Part shown: positions 1 to 9,300 of the stretch, in pieces
How the letters are laid out: every line of letters begins with the position of its first letter
Position numbering within the stretch: position 1 is the stretch's first letter
Source: an uncultured Gammaproteobacteria bacterium
Lineage (GTDB): Bacteria; Pseudomonadota; Gammaproteobacteria; GCA-2729495
NCBI GenBank assembly: GCA_947258805.1
Contig: CAMYJV010000025.1
Location: 1,049 to 19,586, forward strand
Length of the DNA: 18,538 nt
Direction: 5' to 3'
Translations under genes and position numbers: made by a program
Notes under the pieces: generated by a model
Databases searched by the model: none
Seen by the model: only the letters and a program-made list of their open reading frames with translations
What the model was told of the DNA's origin: nothing

Positions 1-395
1 TGTTTGTCGTGATGATGCTCGACGTCAACGTGGCGCAGCTGCGGGAAGGCTTTACGCGCTATGCGTGGTTGGGGGTCATTGTTGCGGCGGTCCTGGCGGC
101 CGAATTACTGGCGGTGATCTGGTGGCGGCCAGAAGGTCTGCCCATGGCAGCAACAATAACCCCGCGCCCGGCGGACTACAGCAACACGGAGATGCTCGGC
201 ACCGTGCTCTATACGGAGCACTTGTACGCCTTCGAACTGGCAGCTTTCATTCTGTTGCTGGCTATCGTGGCTGCCATCGTGCTGACCATGCGCCGCCGTC
301 CGGGGCTAAAGGTGCAGGATATCGCCGCGCAGGTGGCGGTGCGCAGCGAAGACCGGGTGCGGCTGGTGAAAATGAAAGCGGAGCGCGACCAGTGA
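1..395 (+). CDS. nuoJ: NADH-quinone oxidoreductase subunit J (NuoJ), C-terminal part
   Basis: This is the 3' end of nuoJ, a membrane-arm subunit of respiratory complex I. The gene is cut by the window edge; the frame is already open at base 3 and reads FVVMMLDVN, the conserved core of NuoJ, so the Val/Met codons near base 9 are internal and not a start. About 131 residues are visible. Two hydrophobic segments can be seen, around the [16 protein letters not shown] stretch and the [19 protein letters not shown] stretch, followed by a charged cytoplasmic tail rich in Arg and Lys. The TGA stop overlaps the GTG start of nuoK in a GTGA 4-nt overlap, which indicates translational coupling within one nuo operon. 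The assignment rests on the motif plus its position directly before nuoK. Confidence 0.93.
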   Translation, partial: FVVMMLDVNVAQLREGFTRYAWLGVIVAAVLAAELLAVIWWRPEGLPMAATITPRPADYSNTEMLGTVLYTEHLYAFELAAFILLLAIVAAIVLTMRRRPGLKVQDIAAQVAVRSEDRVRLVKMKAERDQ

Positions 396-697
396 TAACG
401 CTTGGCCACTACCTGACGCTGTCGGCATTGCTGTTCGTCATCTCCATTGCCGGCATTTTCCTGAATCGGAAGAATGTCATCTTGCTGTTGATGTGCGTGG
501 AGCTGCTGCTGCTCGCGGTCAATTTCAACTTCATTGCATTTTCCCGGTATCTGAACGATCCCACCGGCCAGGTTTTCGTGTTTTTTATCCTGACCGTAGC
601 CGCCGCTGAGGCGGCCATCGGGCTCGCAATCCTGGTCGTGCTGTTCCGGGCCAGGCGCAGCATCAACGTGCAGGAACTCGACGTGCTGAAGGGCTAG
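392..697 (+). CDS. nuoK: NADH-quinone oxidoreductase subunit K (NuoK)
   Basis: This encodes a 101-residue, three-helix membrane subunit of complex I, the MrpC/NuoK type that takes part in proton translocation. The start chosen is the GTG at 392, overlapping the nuoJ stop; it gives the normal family length (E. coli NuoK is 100 residues). A longer open frame begins at base 65, but that part only shadows nuoJ. The two membrane-embedded glutamates that the family needs are visible: Glu37 in the [10 protein letters not shown] segment and Glu73 in the [11 protein letters not shown] segment, matching Glu36 and Glu72 of E. coli. The next gene, nuoL, starts only 2 nt after the stop. Nothing in the sequence is abnormal. 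Confidence 0.96.
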   Translation: MITLGHYLTLSALLFVISIAGIFLNRKNVILLLMCVELLLLAVNFNFIAFSRYLNDPTGQVFVFFILTVAAAEAAIGLAILVVLFRARRSINVQELDVLKG

Positions 698-699
698 CC

Positions 700-2661
700 G
701 TGGAATCCATCTACCTGACTATCGTTTTGAGCCCGCTAGCCGCCGCGCTGGTCGCCGGGCTGTTCGGTCGCCAGATCGGCCGCGCGGGCGCGCACTCCGT
801 CACTATTCTCGGCGTGGGCGTGTCGTGCGTGCTATCGGCATTCGTGCTGTGGCGTCAGTTCATCGACGGGGCGCCCGCCGACAATGTCAGCGTCTACACG
901 TGGCTGGTCACCGACGGCGTCCGTATGGAGGTCGGTTTCCTGGTGGACCGGCTCAGCGCTTTGATGATGGTGGTGGTCACCTTTGTTTCGCTGATGGTGC
1001 ATGTGTATTCCATCGGTTACATGCATGAGGATGCCGGTTACCAGCGCTTTTTCAGCTATATCTCGCTGTTCACTTTCTCCATGCTGATGTTGGTGATGGC
1101 GAATAACCTGCTGCAGCTGTTCTTCGGCTGGGAAGCAGTGGGTCTCGTGTCATATCTGCTGATCGGTTTCTGGTATACGCGCCCCAGCGCGATCTTTGCC
1201 AACCTGAAGGCATTCCTCGTGAACCGCGTCGGCGATTTCGGCTTCCTGCTGGGTATCGCTGCATTGCTGTACCTCACCGGTAGCCTGGACTATCGCGAGA
1301 TTTTTGCGGCAGCGCCCGCCCTTCAGGACGCCAGCATCGACGTGGGCAATTGGCAATGGTCCGCGCTTGGTATGGCCTGCATCCTGTTGTTCATTGGTGC
1401 CATGGGTAAGTCCGCGCAGGTACCACTGCACGTGTGGTTGCCCGATTCCATGGAAGGTCCGACGCCCATCTCGGCGCTTATACACGCTGCGACCATGGTC
1501 ACCGCCGGGGTGTTTATGGTCGCGCGAATGTCGCCCGTATTCGAGTATGCGGAGAGCGCGCTGACTTTCGTGCTGGTCATCGGCGCGATCACGGCACTGT
1601 TTACCGGGCTGATTGCGCTGGTGCAATTCGACATCAAGCGCGTGGTGGCTTACTCCACGCTGTCGCAGCTCGGCTACATGATGGTGGCGCAGGGCGCTTC
1701 TGCCTACGCGGTGGGTATGTTCCATCTGACCACGCATGCGTTTTTCAAAGCGCTGCTGTTCCTGGCCGCCGGGTCGGTGATCATCGCGCTGCATCACGAA
1801 CAGGACATGCGGCGCATGGGCGGATTGCGGAAGTACCTGCCTGTCACCTACTGGACATCGCTGGTTGGCTGTCTGGCGCTCATAGGGTTTCCCGGTTTCG
1901 CCGGCTTCTTTTCGAAAGATGCGCTGATCGAAGCGGAGGGCCTGTCGCAAATTCCCGGGGCCGGATTCGCCGAGTTCTGCATTGTCGCTGGCGTATTCGT
2001 CACATCTTTGTACACCTTCAGGATGTTTTTCCTGGTCTTCCACGGCCAGGAGCGCATGGATGCCGAGGCCCGCAGCCACCTTCGTGAGCCACCGTGGGTG
2101 GTGTGGTTGCCGCTGGTACTGTTGGCCATCCCGTCGGCCATCATCGGCTGGTTTGCCACCGGCCCGATGGTCTTTGGCAGTTTCTTCGGCGACAGCCTCT
2201 TTGTCCGCCCCGAGCACGACGTTCTTGCGCGCCTGGGTGAGGAATGGCACGGGCCGTTCTCCTTCCTCGTGCACGGCTTCCAGGGTTTGGTGCTGTACCT
2301 GGCGCTGGGCGGTGCTGTCCTCGCCTGGTTCCTGTACCTGCGCCGGCCCGACCTGCCTGATCAGCTCCGGGAGAAATTCGGTGCCCTGTACCGCCTGCTG
2401 GAGAACAAGTACTACGCGGACTGGCTGGCCGAGCGCGTGATCCCCGCCGCCGGGCGGGCGACGGGTTCGTTGTTCTGGCGGGTTGGGGACGTGACCCTGA
2501 TCGACGGGGGCCTGGTGAACGGCAGCGCGCGGGTAGTCGGCTGGGGGTCGGCACTGATCCGGCGCCTGCAGACCGGCTTCCTGTACCACTACGCATTCGT
2601 GATGGTCATTGCGCTGGCGCTGCTGGCCGGCTGGCTGCTGATCCGGCCGGGAGACAGCTGA
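700..2661 (+). CDS. nuoL: NADH-quinone oxidoreductase subunit L (NuoL)
   Basis: This is the largest antiporter-like subunit of complex I, sited at the distal end of the membrane arm and linked to the other pump modules by its long C-terminal lateral helix. The protein has 653 residues, somewhat longer than the 613 of E. coli NuoL, and is hydrophobic throughout. Key proton-path residues are present: Glu145 in the FFGWEAVGL motif and Lys237 in GKSAQVPLHVWLPD, followed by the family signature MEGPTPISALIHAATMVTAG near residues 251-270. The start is a GTG 2 nt after nuoK; no better start fits. Two nt separate its stop from nuoM, so it is co-transcribed. No disruption is seen. Confidence 0.97.
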   Translation: MESIYLTIVLSPLAAALVAGLFGRQIGRAGAHSVTILGVGVSCVLSAFVLWRQFIDGAPADNVSVYTWLVTDGVRMEVGFLVDRLSALMMVVVTFVSLMVHVYSIGYMHEDAGYQRFFSYISLFTFSMLMLVMANNLLQLFFGWEAVGLVSYLLIGFWYTRPSAIFANLKAFLVNRVGDFGFLLGIAALLYLTGSLDYREIFAAAPALQDASIDVGNWQWSALGMACILLFIGAMGKSAQVPLHVWLPDSMEGPTPISALIHAATMVTAGVFMVARMSPVFEYAESALTFVLVIGAITALFTGLIALVQFDIKRVVAYSTLSQLGYMMVAQGASAYAVGMFHLTTHAFFKALLFLAAGSVIIALHHEQDMRRMGGLRKYLPVTYWTSLVGCLALIGFPGFAGFFSKDALIEAEGLSQIPGAGFAEFCIVAGVFVTSLYTFRMFFLVFHGQERMDAEARSHLREPPWVVWLPLVLLAIPSAIIGWFATGPMVFGSFFGDSLFVRPEHDVLARLGEEWHGPFSFLVHGFQGLVLYLALGGAVLAWFLYLRRPDLPDQLREKFGALYRLLENKYYADWLAERVIPAAGRATGSLFWRVGDVTLIDGGLVNGSARVVGWGSALIRRLQTGFLYHYAFVMVIALALLAGWLLIRPGDS

Positions 2662-2663
2662 CG

Positions 2664-4175
2664 ATGCCCGACTTCGGCTTGTTGAGCGTGCTGATCTGGC
2701 TGCCCATACTGGGTGGTGCGCTGTTGCTGTTCGTCGGCAACCGCCTTGGCAGCGGCCACCGCTGGCTGGCGCTCGCTCTGTCCGTCCTGACCTTCATGCT
2801 GAGCCTGCCGCTGTATGCGGGCTTCGATGGCAGTACCGCGGACATGCAGTTCGTCGAGCGTATCCCGTGGATCCCGGCCTTCCGCGTCGATTACTTTCTC
2901 GGCATTGACGGCCTGTCGATGCCGCTGATCCTGTTGACGACGTTTCTGACTCCCATCGTCGTCATTGCCGGCTGGGAATCCGTGAAACTGCGCCCCGTGC
3001 AATATTTTGCTGCCTTCCTGATCCTGGAAGGTTTGATGATCGGAGTGTTCTCCGCCCTCGATGGCCTGCTGTTCTACGTCTTTTGGGAAGCCATGCTCGT
3101 GCCGATGTTCATCATCATCGGTGTGTGGGGGGGCGAGCGGCGCGTCTATGCCACGGTGAAGTTCTTTCTCTACACTTTTCTTGGCTCGGTATTCATGCTG
3201 CTGGCGCTGATTTACCTGTACCTGCAGACGGGTAGCTACAGCATCCTGGGTTTCCATTCGGTGCCGCTGAGCATGGCGGAACAGCTGCCCATTTTCCTGG
3301 CCTTCCTGTTTGCGTTTGCAGTGAAGGTGCCCATGTGGCCGGTGCATACCTGGTTACCGGATGCCCATGTCGAAGCGCCCACCGGCGGTTCCGTCATTCT
3401 TGCGGCGGTGCTGCTGAAAATGGGTGGCTACGGTTTCGTGCGCTTCAGCCTGCCGATCACGCCAGATGCGAGCCAGACCCTGGCCTTGCTAATGATCGGA
3501 CTGTCCCTGATGGCGGTGGTGTATATCGGCTTCGTAGCCCTGGCCCAGCAGGACATGAAAAAGCTGATCGCCTACTCGTCGATTGCCCACATGGGTTTCG
3601 TCACGCTGGGCTTTTTCCTTGTGTCGGCCATCCTGATCCGCACCGGCGATACCACCGGAATCGGCATGGGGATCACCGGCGGTATGGTGCAGATGGTGTC
3701 GCACGGTTTCGTGTCGGGCGCGCTGTTCCTGTGCGTCGGCGTGCTCTACGACCGACTGCACACGCGAGACATCGGCGCCTACGGTGGCGTGGTCAACACC
3801 ATGCCGATATTCGCCACGTTTTTCGTGCTGTTTGCGCTGGCCAATGCCGGGCTGCCGGGCACGTCGGGCTTCGTCGGCGAATTCCTGGTCATCCTGGCGA
3901 GCTTCCGGGCCAATTTCTGGTATGCGTTGCTGGCCGGAACCACCCTGGTCCTGGGCGCCGCCTATACCTTGTGGATGATCAAACGTGTGGTGTTCGGCGC
4001 GGTGGCCAACGACGGAGTAGCGGGGCTGCAGGACCTGAGCCTGCGTGAGTTCATGATCCTGGCGCTGATGGCCGGCGGCGTTCTTATTATTGGCCTCTGG
4101 CCGGCACCCCTCGTGGATGTCATGGCGGCGTCGGTGGACAAACTGGTCATCCAGGTGACCCAGTCGAAGCTCTGA
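2664..4175 (+). CDS. nuoM: NADH-quinone oxidoreductase subunit M (NuoM)
   Basis: This is the second antiporter-like, proton-pumping membrane subunit of complex I, with 503 residues, close to the usual length. The essential glutamate is seen at Glu142 in YVFWEAMLVPM, and the discontinuous-helix lysine at Lys221 in FAVKVPMWPVHTWLPDAH; a further conserved lysine lies at Lys252 in AAVLLKMGGYG. The signature HVEAPTGGSVILA follows at about residue 235. The ATG start sits 2 nt after the nuoL stop, and the stop is 2 nt before nuoN, so the three big membrane subunits form one tightly packed block. The family is shared with Mrp antiporters, but the nuo context settles the call. Confidence 0.97.
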   Translation: MPDFGLLSVLIWLPILGGALLLFVGNRLGSGHRWLALALSVLTFMLSLPLYAGFDGSTADMQFVERIPWIPAFRVDYFLGIDGLSMPLILLTTFLTPIVVIAGWESVKLRPVQYFAAFLILEGLMIGVFSALDGLLFYVFWEAMLVPMFIIIGVWGGERRVYATVKFFLYTFLGSVFMLLALIYLYLQTGSYSILGFHSVPLSMAEQLPIFLAFLFAFAVKVPMWPVHTWLPDAHVEAPTGGSVILAAVLLKMGGYGFVRFSLPITPDASQTLALLMIGLSLMAVVYIGFVALAQQDMKKLIAYSSIAHMGFVTLGFFLVSAILIRTGDTTGIGMGITGGMVQMVSHGFVSGALFLCVGVLYDRLHTRDIGAYGGVVNTMPIFATFFVLFALANAGLPGTSGFVGEFLVILASFRANFWYALLAGTTLVLGAAYTLWMIKRVVFGAVANDGVAGLQDLSLREFMILALMAGGVLIIGLWPAPLVDVMAASVDKLVIQVTQSKL

Positions 4176-4177
4176 TC

Positions 4178-5614
4178 ATGCCGACGATACCGCCAGAGTT
4201 TGCGCCTGCGTTCCCCGAAATCGTGTTGGGGCTCGGCATCTGCCTGGTCCTGCTGGTGGACCTGTACCTGCCTGCACGGCTGCGTGACGTTAGCTATGTG
4301 CTGGCCCTCGGGGCCCTGGCGGCCACCGCGCTGGCTGTGGGTGATATGGGGCTAACTGGCGCGACGCTCGCGTTCGACGGCAGCTTTATTGCCGACCCGC
4401 TCGCCGGTTTCCTCAAGCTGTTCGTGCTGGCGGTGCTGGCCACGACCTTCGTGTACAGCCGTTCCTATTTGCAGGACAGCGCGTTCAACAAGGGTGAGTA
4501 CTACGTGCTGGGCCTGTTTGCAGCGCTGGGCATCCTGGTCATGATTTCCGGTGCCAGCCTGTTGACGCTGTATCTCGGCCTCGAAATGCAGGCCCTGGCC
4601 CTGTACGCCATGGTGGCATTCAACCGCGATTCACCGGTGGCGGCCGAAGCTGCGATGAAATATTTCGTCCTCGGCGCCATCGCGTCGGGTTGTTTGCTGT
4701 ACGGCATCTCGCTGCTGTACGGAATTACCGGTTCCGTGCAGCTTGCCGAGGTCAGCCAGGCCCTGCAGGCTCGCGGTGCGGACGATGCCGTTACGCTAGT
4801 CGCCGTAGCCTTTGTCGTGGTCGGCATCGCTTTCAAGTTCGGCGCGGTGCCCTTTCACATGTGGGTACCCGACGTCTACCAGGGTGCACCGGTCAGTGTG
4901 ACGCTGCTCGTGGGCACCGTGCCGAAGGTGGGTGCCTTCGCCCTTGCGCTGCGTGTGCTGGTGGAGGGACTCGGGGAGGCGGGCGTCGCGTGGGAGCCCA
5001 TGCTCGGCGTGCTGGCCGTGCTGTCGCTGGCCATTGGCAACATCGTCGCCATCGTGCAAACGAACCTGCGCCGGATGCTCGCCTATTCCACTATCGCCCA
5101 CGTGGGCTTCATCCTGCTCGGCTTTGCAGCCGGCAGCCGCGACGGTATCGAAGCGGCGCTGTTCTATACGGTTGTCTACGTGATCATGGCCGCGGGCGCC
5201 TTTGGCATCGTGGTGCTGCTTGGGCGCCACGGCAACGATGGCGACGACCTGGAAGACCTGCGGGGCCTGAGCCAGCGCAGTCCCTGGTTCGCACTGATGA
5301 TGCTGTTGCTGATGGTGAGCATGATCGGCGTGCCGCCGCTGGCCGGTTTCTACGCCAAGTGGTGGGTGTTGGCCGCGCTGCTCGACGCGGGGCAGCTGTG
5401 GCTCGCCGTAGCCGGCGTCCTGTTCTCGGTTATTGGCGCGTTCTACTATCTGCGCGTGATCAAGCTGATGTATTTCGACACGCCGGCGCCCGATGCGCCG
5501 CTGCGGCCAGGCGCTGCGCTGCGTTTGACGCTTAGCGTCAATGTGCTGCTGGTGCTCGCGCTCGGGCTGTTCCCGGAGGGGCTGATTGCGCTCTGCGCCC
5601 GCGCCCTGGGCTGA
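4178..5614 (+). CDS. nuoN: NADH-quinone oxidoreductase subunit N (NuoN)
   Basis: This is the third antiporter-like subunit of complex I, 478 residues, which packs beside NuoK and NuoA/J at the proximal end of the pump row. The expected residues are visible: Glu136 in LYLGLEMQAL and Lys220 in IAFKFGAVPFHMWVPDVYQGAP, matching the charged axis of the family. The ATG is 2 nt after nuoM. It is the last gene of the nuo operon: the next features are a promoter and tRNA beginning 10 nt downstream. No clear intrinsic terminator lies right after its stop, so nuo transcripts may run into the tRNA and end at the terminator after it. Confidence 0.97.
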   Translation: MPTIPPEFAPAFPEIVLGLGICLVLLVDLYLPARLRDVSYVLALGALAATALAVGDMGLTGATLAFDGSFIADPLAGFLKLFVLAVLATTFVYSRSYLQDSAFNKGEYYVLGLFAALGILVMISGASLLTLYLGLEMQALALYAMVAFNRDSPVAAEAAMKYFVLGAIASGCLLYGISLLYGITGSVQLAEVSQALQARGADDAVTLVAVAFVVVGIAFKFGAVPFHMWVPDVYQGAPVSVTLLVGTVPKVGAFALALRVLVEGLGEAGVAWEPMLGVLAVLSLAIGNIVAIVQTNLRRMLAYSTIAHVGFILLGFAAGSRDGIEAALFYTVVYVIMAAGAFGIVVLLGRHGNDGDDLEDLRGLSQRSPWFALMMLLLMVSMIGVPPLAGFYAKWWVLAALLDAGQLWLAVAGVLFSVIGAFYYLRVIKLMYFDTPAPDAPLRPGAALRLTLSVNVLLVLALGLFPEGLIALCARALG

Positions 5615-5623
5615 TTTCGGCTG

Positions 5624-5652
5624 TTGCGACCCCTAGGTGGATAAGCTAATAT
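5624..5652 (+). promoter_or_regulatory. Sigma70-type promoter of the initiator tRNA
   Basis: TTGCGA at 5624-5629 and TAATAT at 5647-5652 are separated by exactly 17 nt, each close to the sigma70 consensus. The -10 box is followed by a C/G-rich stretch (TCCCGGCTCGC) before the mature tRNA begins at 5667. A GC-rich discriminator is typical of stable-RNA promoters under stringent (ppGpp/DksA) control. The promoter lies between the nuoN stop and the tRNA, so it serves the tRNA and, through readthrough, the rimP-nusA-infB operon. Confidence 0.75.
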
Positions 5653-5666
5653 TCCCGGCTCGCGGA

Positions 5667-5743
5667 TGCGGGGTGGAGCAGTCTGGCAGCTCGTCGGGCT
5701 CATAACCCGAAGGTCGCAGGTTCGAATCCTGCCCCCGCTACCA
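5667..5743 (+). tRNA. metY: Initiator tRNA-fMet (anticodon CAT)
   Basis: The 77-nt cloverleaf folds completely: acceptor GCGGGG/CCCCGC, D stem GAGC/GCTC, anticodon stem TCGGG/CCCGA around CTCATAA, variable AGGTC, T stem GCAGG/CCTGC with loop TTCGAAT, and an encoded CCA end. Three features mark it as the initiator and not an elongator Met tRNA: position 1 is T and position 72 is T, so the top pair is mismatched; the anticodon stem has three consecutive G:C pairs; and the D stem has A11:T24. In E. coli the metY initiator tRNA sits at the same place, just upstream of rimP-nusA-infB; the symbol is given on that synteny. Confidence 0.96.
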
Positions 5744-5755
5744 CCGAATGGTAGG

Positions 5756-5784
5756 AATAGCCCCGCATGGGGCTATTTCTTTTT
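5756..5784 (+). terminator. Intrinsic terminator after tRNA-fMet
   Basis: A perfect 9-bp stem (AATAGCCCC / GGGGCTATT) with the 4-nt loop GCAT is followed by TCTTTTT. It lies 12 nt after the tRNA CCA end and should end most tRNA transcripts; the operon behind it would rely on readthrough or an unseen promoter. Confidence 0.9.
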
Positions 5785-5834
5785 CGGGCCTTGGCGGCGC
5801 CGGCAGGCGCATCAGGAGCCAGGCCATAGATGAG

Positions 5835-5855
5835 TGGGCCATTGGCCCATTTTTT
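5835..5855 (+). terminator. Second terminator-like hairpin in the rimP leader
   Basis: TGGGCC and GGCCCA form a 6-bp stem around a 3-nt ATT loop, directly followed by six T. It lies 22 nt upstream of the chosen rimP start. With the stronger hairpin at 5756 it makes a tandem pair that could meter transcription into rimP-nusA-infB. NusA is known to strengthen pausing and termination at intrinsic terminators and to feed back on its own operon in E. coli, so an attenuation role is a reasonable inference. Confidence 0.65.
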
Positions 5856-5877
5856 GTGCCCCGGAGGGGCAGGGCGC

Positions 5878-6375
5878 GTGGCAGAAACGCGAGAGCAGGT
5901 ACGCAGGCTGGTAGAGCCCGCCGTTGAAGGCATGGGCTACGAACTGGCCGAACTGGAATGCCGGCTTGGGCATGGCAGAGGCTTGCTGCGCCTGTTCATC
6001 GACAAGGATGACGGCATCACGCTGGAGGACTGCGAGCAGGTCAGTCGGCAGGTTGCGGCCCTGCTGGACGTAGAAGACCCGATCCCGGGGGATTACAACC
6101 TCGAGGTGTCGTCCCCGGGGCTGGACCGCAGGTTGGTGAAGCCGGCGCACTTCGACCGCTTTGCAGGTTGCGAGGTCAAGGTGCGGTTGAGAAGGATGAT
6201 TGATCAGCGACGACGCCTGCACGGCAAGTTGCTGGCACGCGACGGGTCCAATGTACTGATACAGGTCGATGGCGACACGGTGTCTGTGCAGATGGATGAG
6301 ATTGAGGTGGCACGACTCGTGCCCGATCTGAAGGCGCAGGCTCCGGGCAAACGTCCCGGGGGAGCAGTATCGTGA
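5878..6375 (+). CDS. rimP: Ribosome maturation factor RimP
   Basis: RimP assists assembly of the 30S subunit. The protein from the GTG at 5878 has 165 residues, near the usual 150. It carries the alpha/beta N-terminal half ([20 protein letters not shown]) and the family signature [14 protein letters not shown] near the middle, then an SH3-like C-terminal part. An in-frame ATG at 5830 would add 16 residues, but it falls just before the terminator-like hairpin at 5835-5855, while the GTG is preceded by GGAGGG at 5863-5868 with 9-nt spacing; I prefer the GTG. The stop overlaps the nusA GTG in a GTGA junction. The position between tRNA-fMet and nusA is conserved in many proteobacteria. Confidence 0.93.
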   Translation: MAETREQVRRLVEPAVEGMGYELAELECRLGHGRGLLRLFIDKDDGITLEDCEQVSRQVAALLDVEDPIPGDYNLEVSSPGLDRRLVKPAHFDRFAGCEVKVRLRRMIDQRRRLHGKLLARDGSNVLIQVDGDTVSVQMDEIEVARLVPDLKAQAPGKRPGGAVS

Positions 6376-9300
6376 ATAGTAAAGAGATTCTGTTGGTTGT
6401 CGAAGCGGTGTCCAATGAGAAGGGCGTCGAGAAAGAGATTATCTTCGAGGCCATCGAGGCAGCCCTGGCATCGGCAACGCGCCGTCGGTACGGCGAAGAA
6501 GACATCGACGTACGGGTCGCCATCGACCGGGAAACCGGCGAGTACGACACTTTTCGGCGCTGGCAGGTGTTCGCCGACGAGTCTGATGAGCTGGAGTTCC
6601 CGGAGCGCGAGCTGCGCATGATCGACGCGGTGGACTACAATCCCGACACGCAACCGGGCGAGTTCGTCGAAGAGCCCATCGAGTCAGTGGAATTTGGTCG
6701 TATTGGCGCCCAGACCGCCAAACAGGTGATCGTGCAGAAAGTCCGCGAGGCCGAACGCGCGAAGCTGGTGGAAGAATACGAGGGACGCGTCGGCGAGCTG
6801 CTGGCCGGTGTCGTCAAGCGCGTGGACCGCAACGGGGTATATCTCGACCTGGGCGGCAACGCCGAAGGGTTCGTGGCCCGCGAGCAGATGATCCCGCGCG
6901 AGCCAGTGAGACCGCAGGACCGGTTGAAGGCGCTGCTGTATGAAGTGCGCTCCGAGCCCCGCGGGCCGCAATTGTTTCTGACCCGGACGTCGCCGGAGTT
7001 CTTGCTCTCGCTGTTTCAGATTGAAGTGCCTGAGGTTGGCCAGGGCCTGATTGAGATTCTTGGGGCGGCCCGCGACCCGGGGCTGCGCGCCAAGATTGCC
7101 GTGAAGAGCAACGACCGGCGCATCGACCCAGTCGGCGCCTGCGTGGGCATGCGGGGTTCGCGGGTTCAGGCCGTGTCGAACGAATTGGCCGGCGAGCGCG
7201 TGGACATCATCTTGCACGACGAGAACCCCGCGCAATTCGTGATCAATGCGATGTCGCCTGCTGACGTAGTTGCCATCGTGATGGACGAAGAGGCTCACAG
7301 CATGGATGTGGCCGTGGAAGAAGAAAAGCTTTCACAGGCCATCGGCCGTGGTGGCCAGAACATTCGCCTCGCCAGCGAGTTGTCCGGCTGGGAGCTGAAC
7401 GTGATGACGGAAGCCGACGCCGACGAGAAGAGCGAGTCCGAAGCCAAAGAGCTGCTCGCCATGTTCATGAAACAGCTCGACGTTGACGAGCAGGTGGCCC
7501 TGATCCTGGTGCAGGAAGGCTTCTCATCCATCGAAGAGGTGGCCTACGTCCCGGCCGCCGAACTGGTAGAGATCGACGAATTCGACGCCGGCATTGTCGA
7601 CGAGCTGCGCAACCGGGCACGCGACGTGTTGCTGACGCAAGCGATTGCCAGCGAAGAGAAAATCGACGAGGCGGAGCCGGCGGCAGACCTCCTGGAACTG
7701 GAAGGCATGACCCGCGAAACGGCATTCCTGCTGGCCGCCAAGGGTGTTGTCACGCGGGAAGATCTCGCGGAGCAGTCTGTTGACGAACTGCTGGAGATCG
7801 AAGGAATGGAAGCGGAGCGTGCCGGCGAGCTGATCATGAAGGCCCGCGCGCACTGGTTCGAAGACGAGGAACAGGCTACGGGCGAAGCCCGGGCGCTGAG
7901 TGAGGCAGAAGCTATGTCTGAAGTGACAGTTTCACAGTTTGCCGAGGTACTGAAAGTGCCCGTCGACCGACTGTTGAGTCAGCTCGACGAGGCCGGCATC
8001 ACGGTGCAGGGCGCCGACGATATCATCAGTGACGACGCGAAAATGGAGTTGCTGACTTACCTGCGCCGCAGCCATGGACGTAAGGAAGAAGCGGTGGCCG
8101 GCGCACCCCGGCAAATCACGCTGAAGAGACGGAGCCAAAGTGAGCTGCGCCTTGCCGGTGGCCAGGGTCGCTCCCGTACGGTTAACGTCGAGGTCCGTCG
8201 AAAGCGCACCTATGTGAAGCGTGACGTGCTCGAGGAGGAGGCACGCCAGCAGCAGGAAGAACTTGACGCAAAGCGACGTGCTGAAGACGAAGCTGTGTCT
8301 CAGGCCGAGGCGGAGGCACAGGCTCGCGTGGCTGCGGCGGAGGCCGCAAAACAGGCAGAAGCCCAGGCCGAAGCTCAGGCAGAAGCCGAGGCGCTTGCGC
8401 AGGCTGAAGCTGCATCCCGCGCGGCGGACGAAGCCCGCCTCCGGGAACAGACCGAACGTGAGCGGCAGGCTGCCAGGGAACGCGACGAGCGGGCCAAGCT
8501 GGAAGCTGCGCGCCAGCGCGAAGCCAAGGCCACGCGCTACGGTCGCAAAGAACTGCATGTGGCCGGCGACATCAGTACCCGCCGGCGGAAAAAGCGCCCG
8601 CGGCGGCGCCCGTCCTCCGTCAGCGTCGATACGCAGCATGGTTTCGAGCGGCCCACTGAACCCGTCAAGCGGGTGGTTGAGATCCCCGATTCCGTCACGG
8701 TGGCCGAACTCGCTCAACAGATGGCCGTGAAGGGTACCGAGGTCATCAAGCAAATGATGAAGATGGGAGTCATGGCTACCATCAATCAGGTCATCGATCA
8801 GGATACGGCCCTGCTGGTAGTCGAGGAGATGGGCCACGAGGGCATGGCCGTGGCCGAGACCGGGCTTGAGGAGGAAGTTCTCCAGACAGTCGCAGCCACG
8901 GGCGACGAGAAGCCGCGCTGGCCGGTCGTCACCATCATGGGCCACGTTGATCATGGCAAGACGTCGTTGCTGGACTACATTCGCCGCACCAAAGTGGCAT
9001 CTGGTGAAGCAGGCGGCATCACGCAGCACATCGGCGCGTACCACGTAGAAACTGACAGGGGCGCCATCACCTTCCTGGATACGCCGGGCCACGCTGCGTT
9101 CACGGCCATGCGGGCCCGTGGCGCTGAGGTCACTGACATCGTGATCCTGGTAGTGGCGGCTGACGACGGGGCCAAGCCCCAGACCGAAGAAGCGATTCAG
9201 CATGCCAAGGCAGCTGGTGTACCCATCGTTGTGGCGGTGAACAAGATAGACAAGAGCGATGCAGACCCCGAGCGCGTCCGCAATGAGCTGGCGGCGCTTG

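Noticed and set aside
1150..2589. 479-codon open frame on the minus strand opposite nuoL
   Set aside because: It is antisense to a clear NuoL, has a His/Gln/Arg-rich sequence with no recognisable domain, and is a usual result of high GC at third positions.
2589..3347. 252-codon minus-strand frame opposite nuoM
   Set aside because: Antisense to NuoM, with no start signal and a composition typical of a shadow frame.
5830..5877. Upstream ATG as the rimP start
   Set aside because: It overlaps the terminator-like hairpin and lacks a good ribosome-binding site; the GTG at 5878 has GGAGGG and begins where family homology begins.
7932..9203. 423-codon open frame on the minus strand opposite the IF2 part
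   Set aside because: It is antisense to the IF2 linker and GTPase domain; the Leu/Cys/Phe-rich stretch is the mirror of Glu/Ala codons, not a membrane protein.
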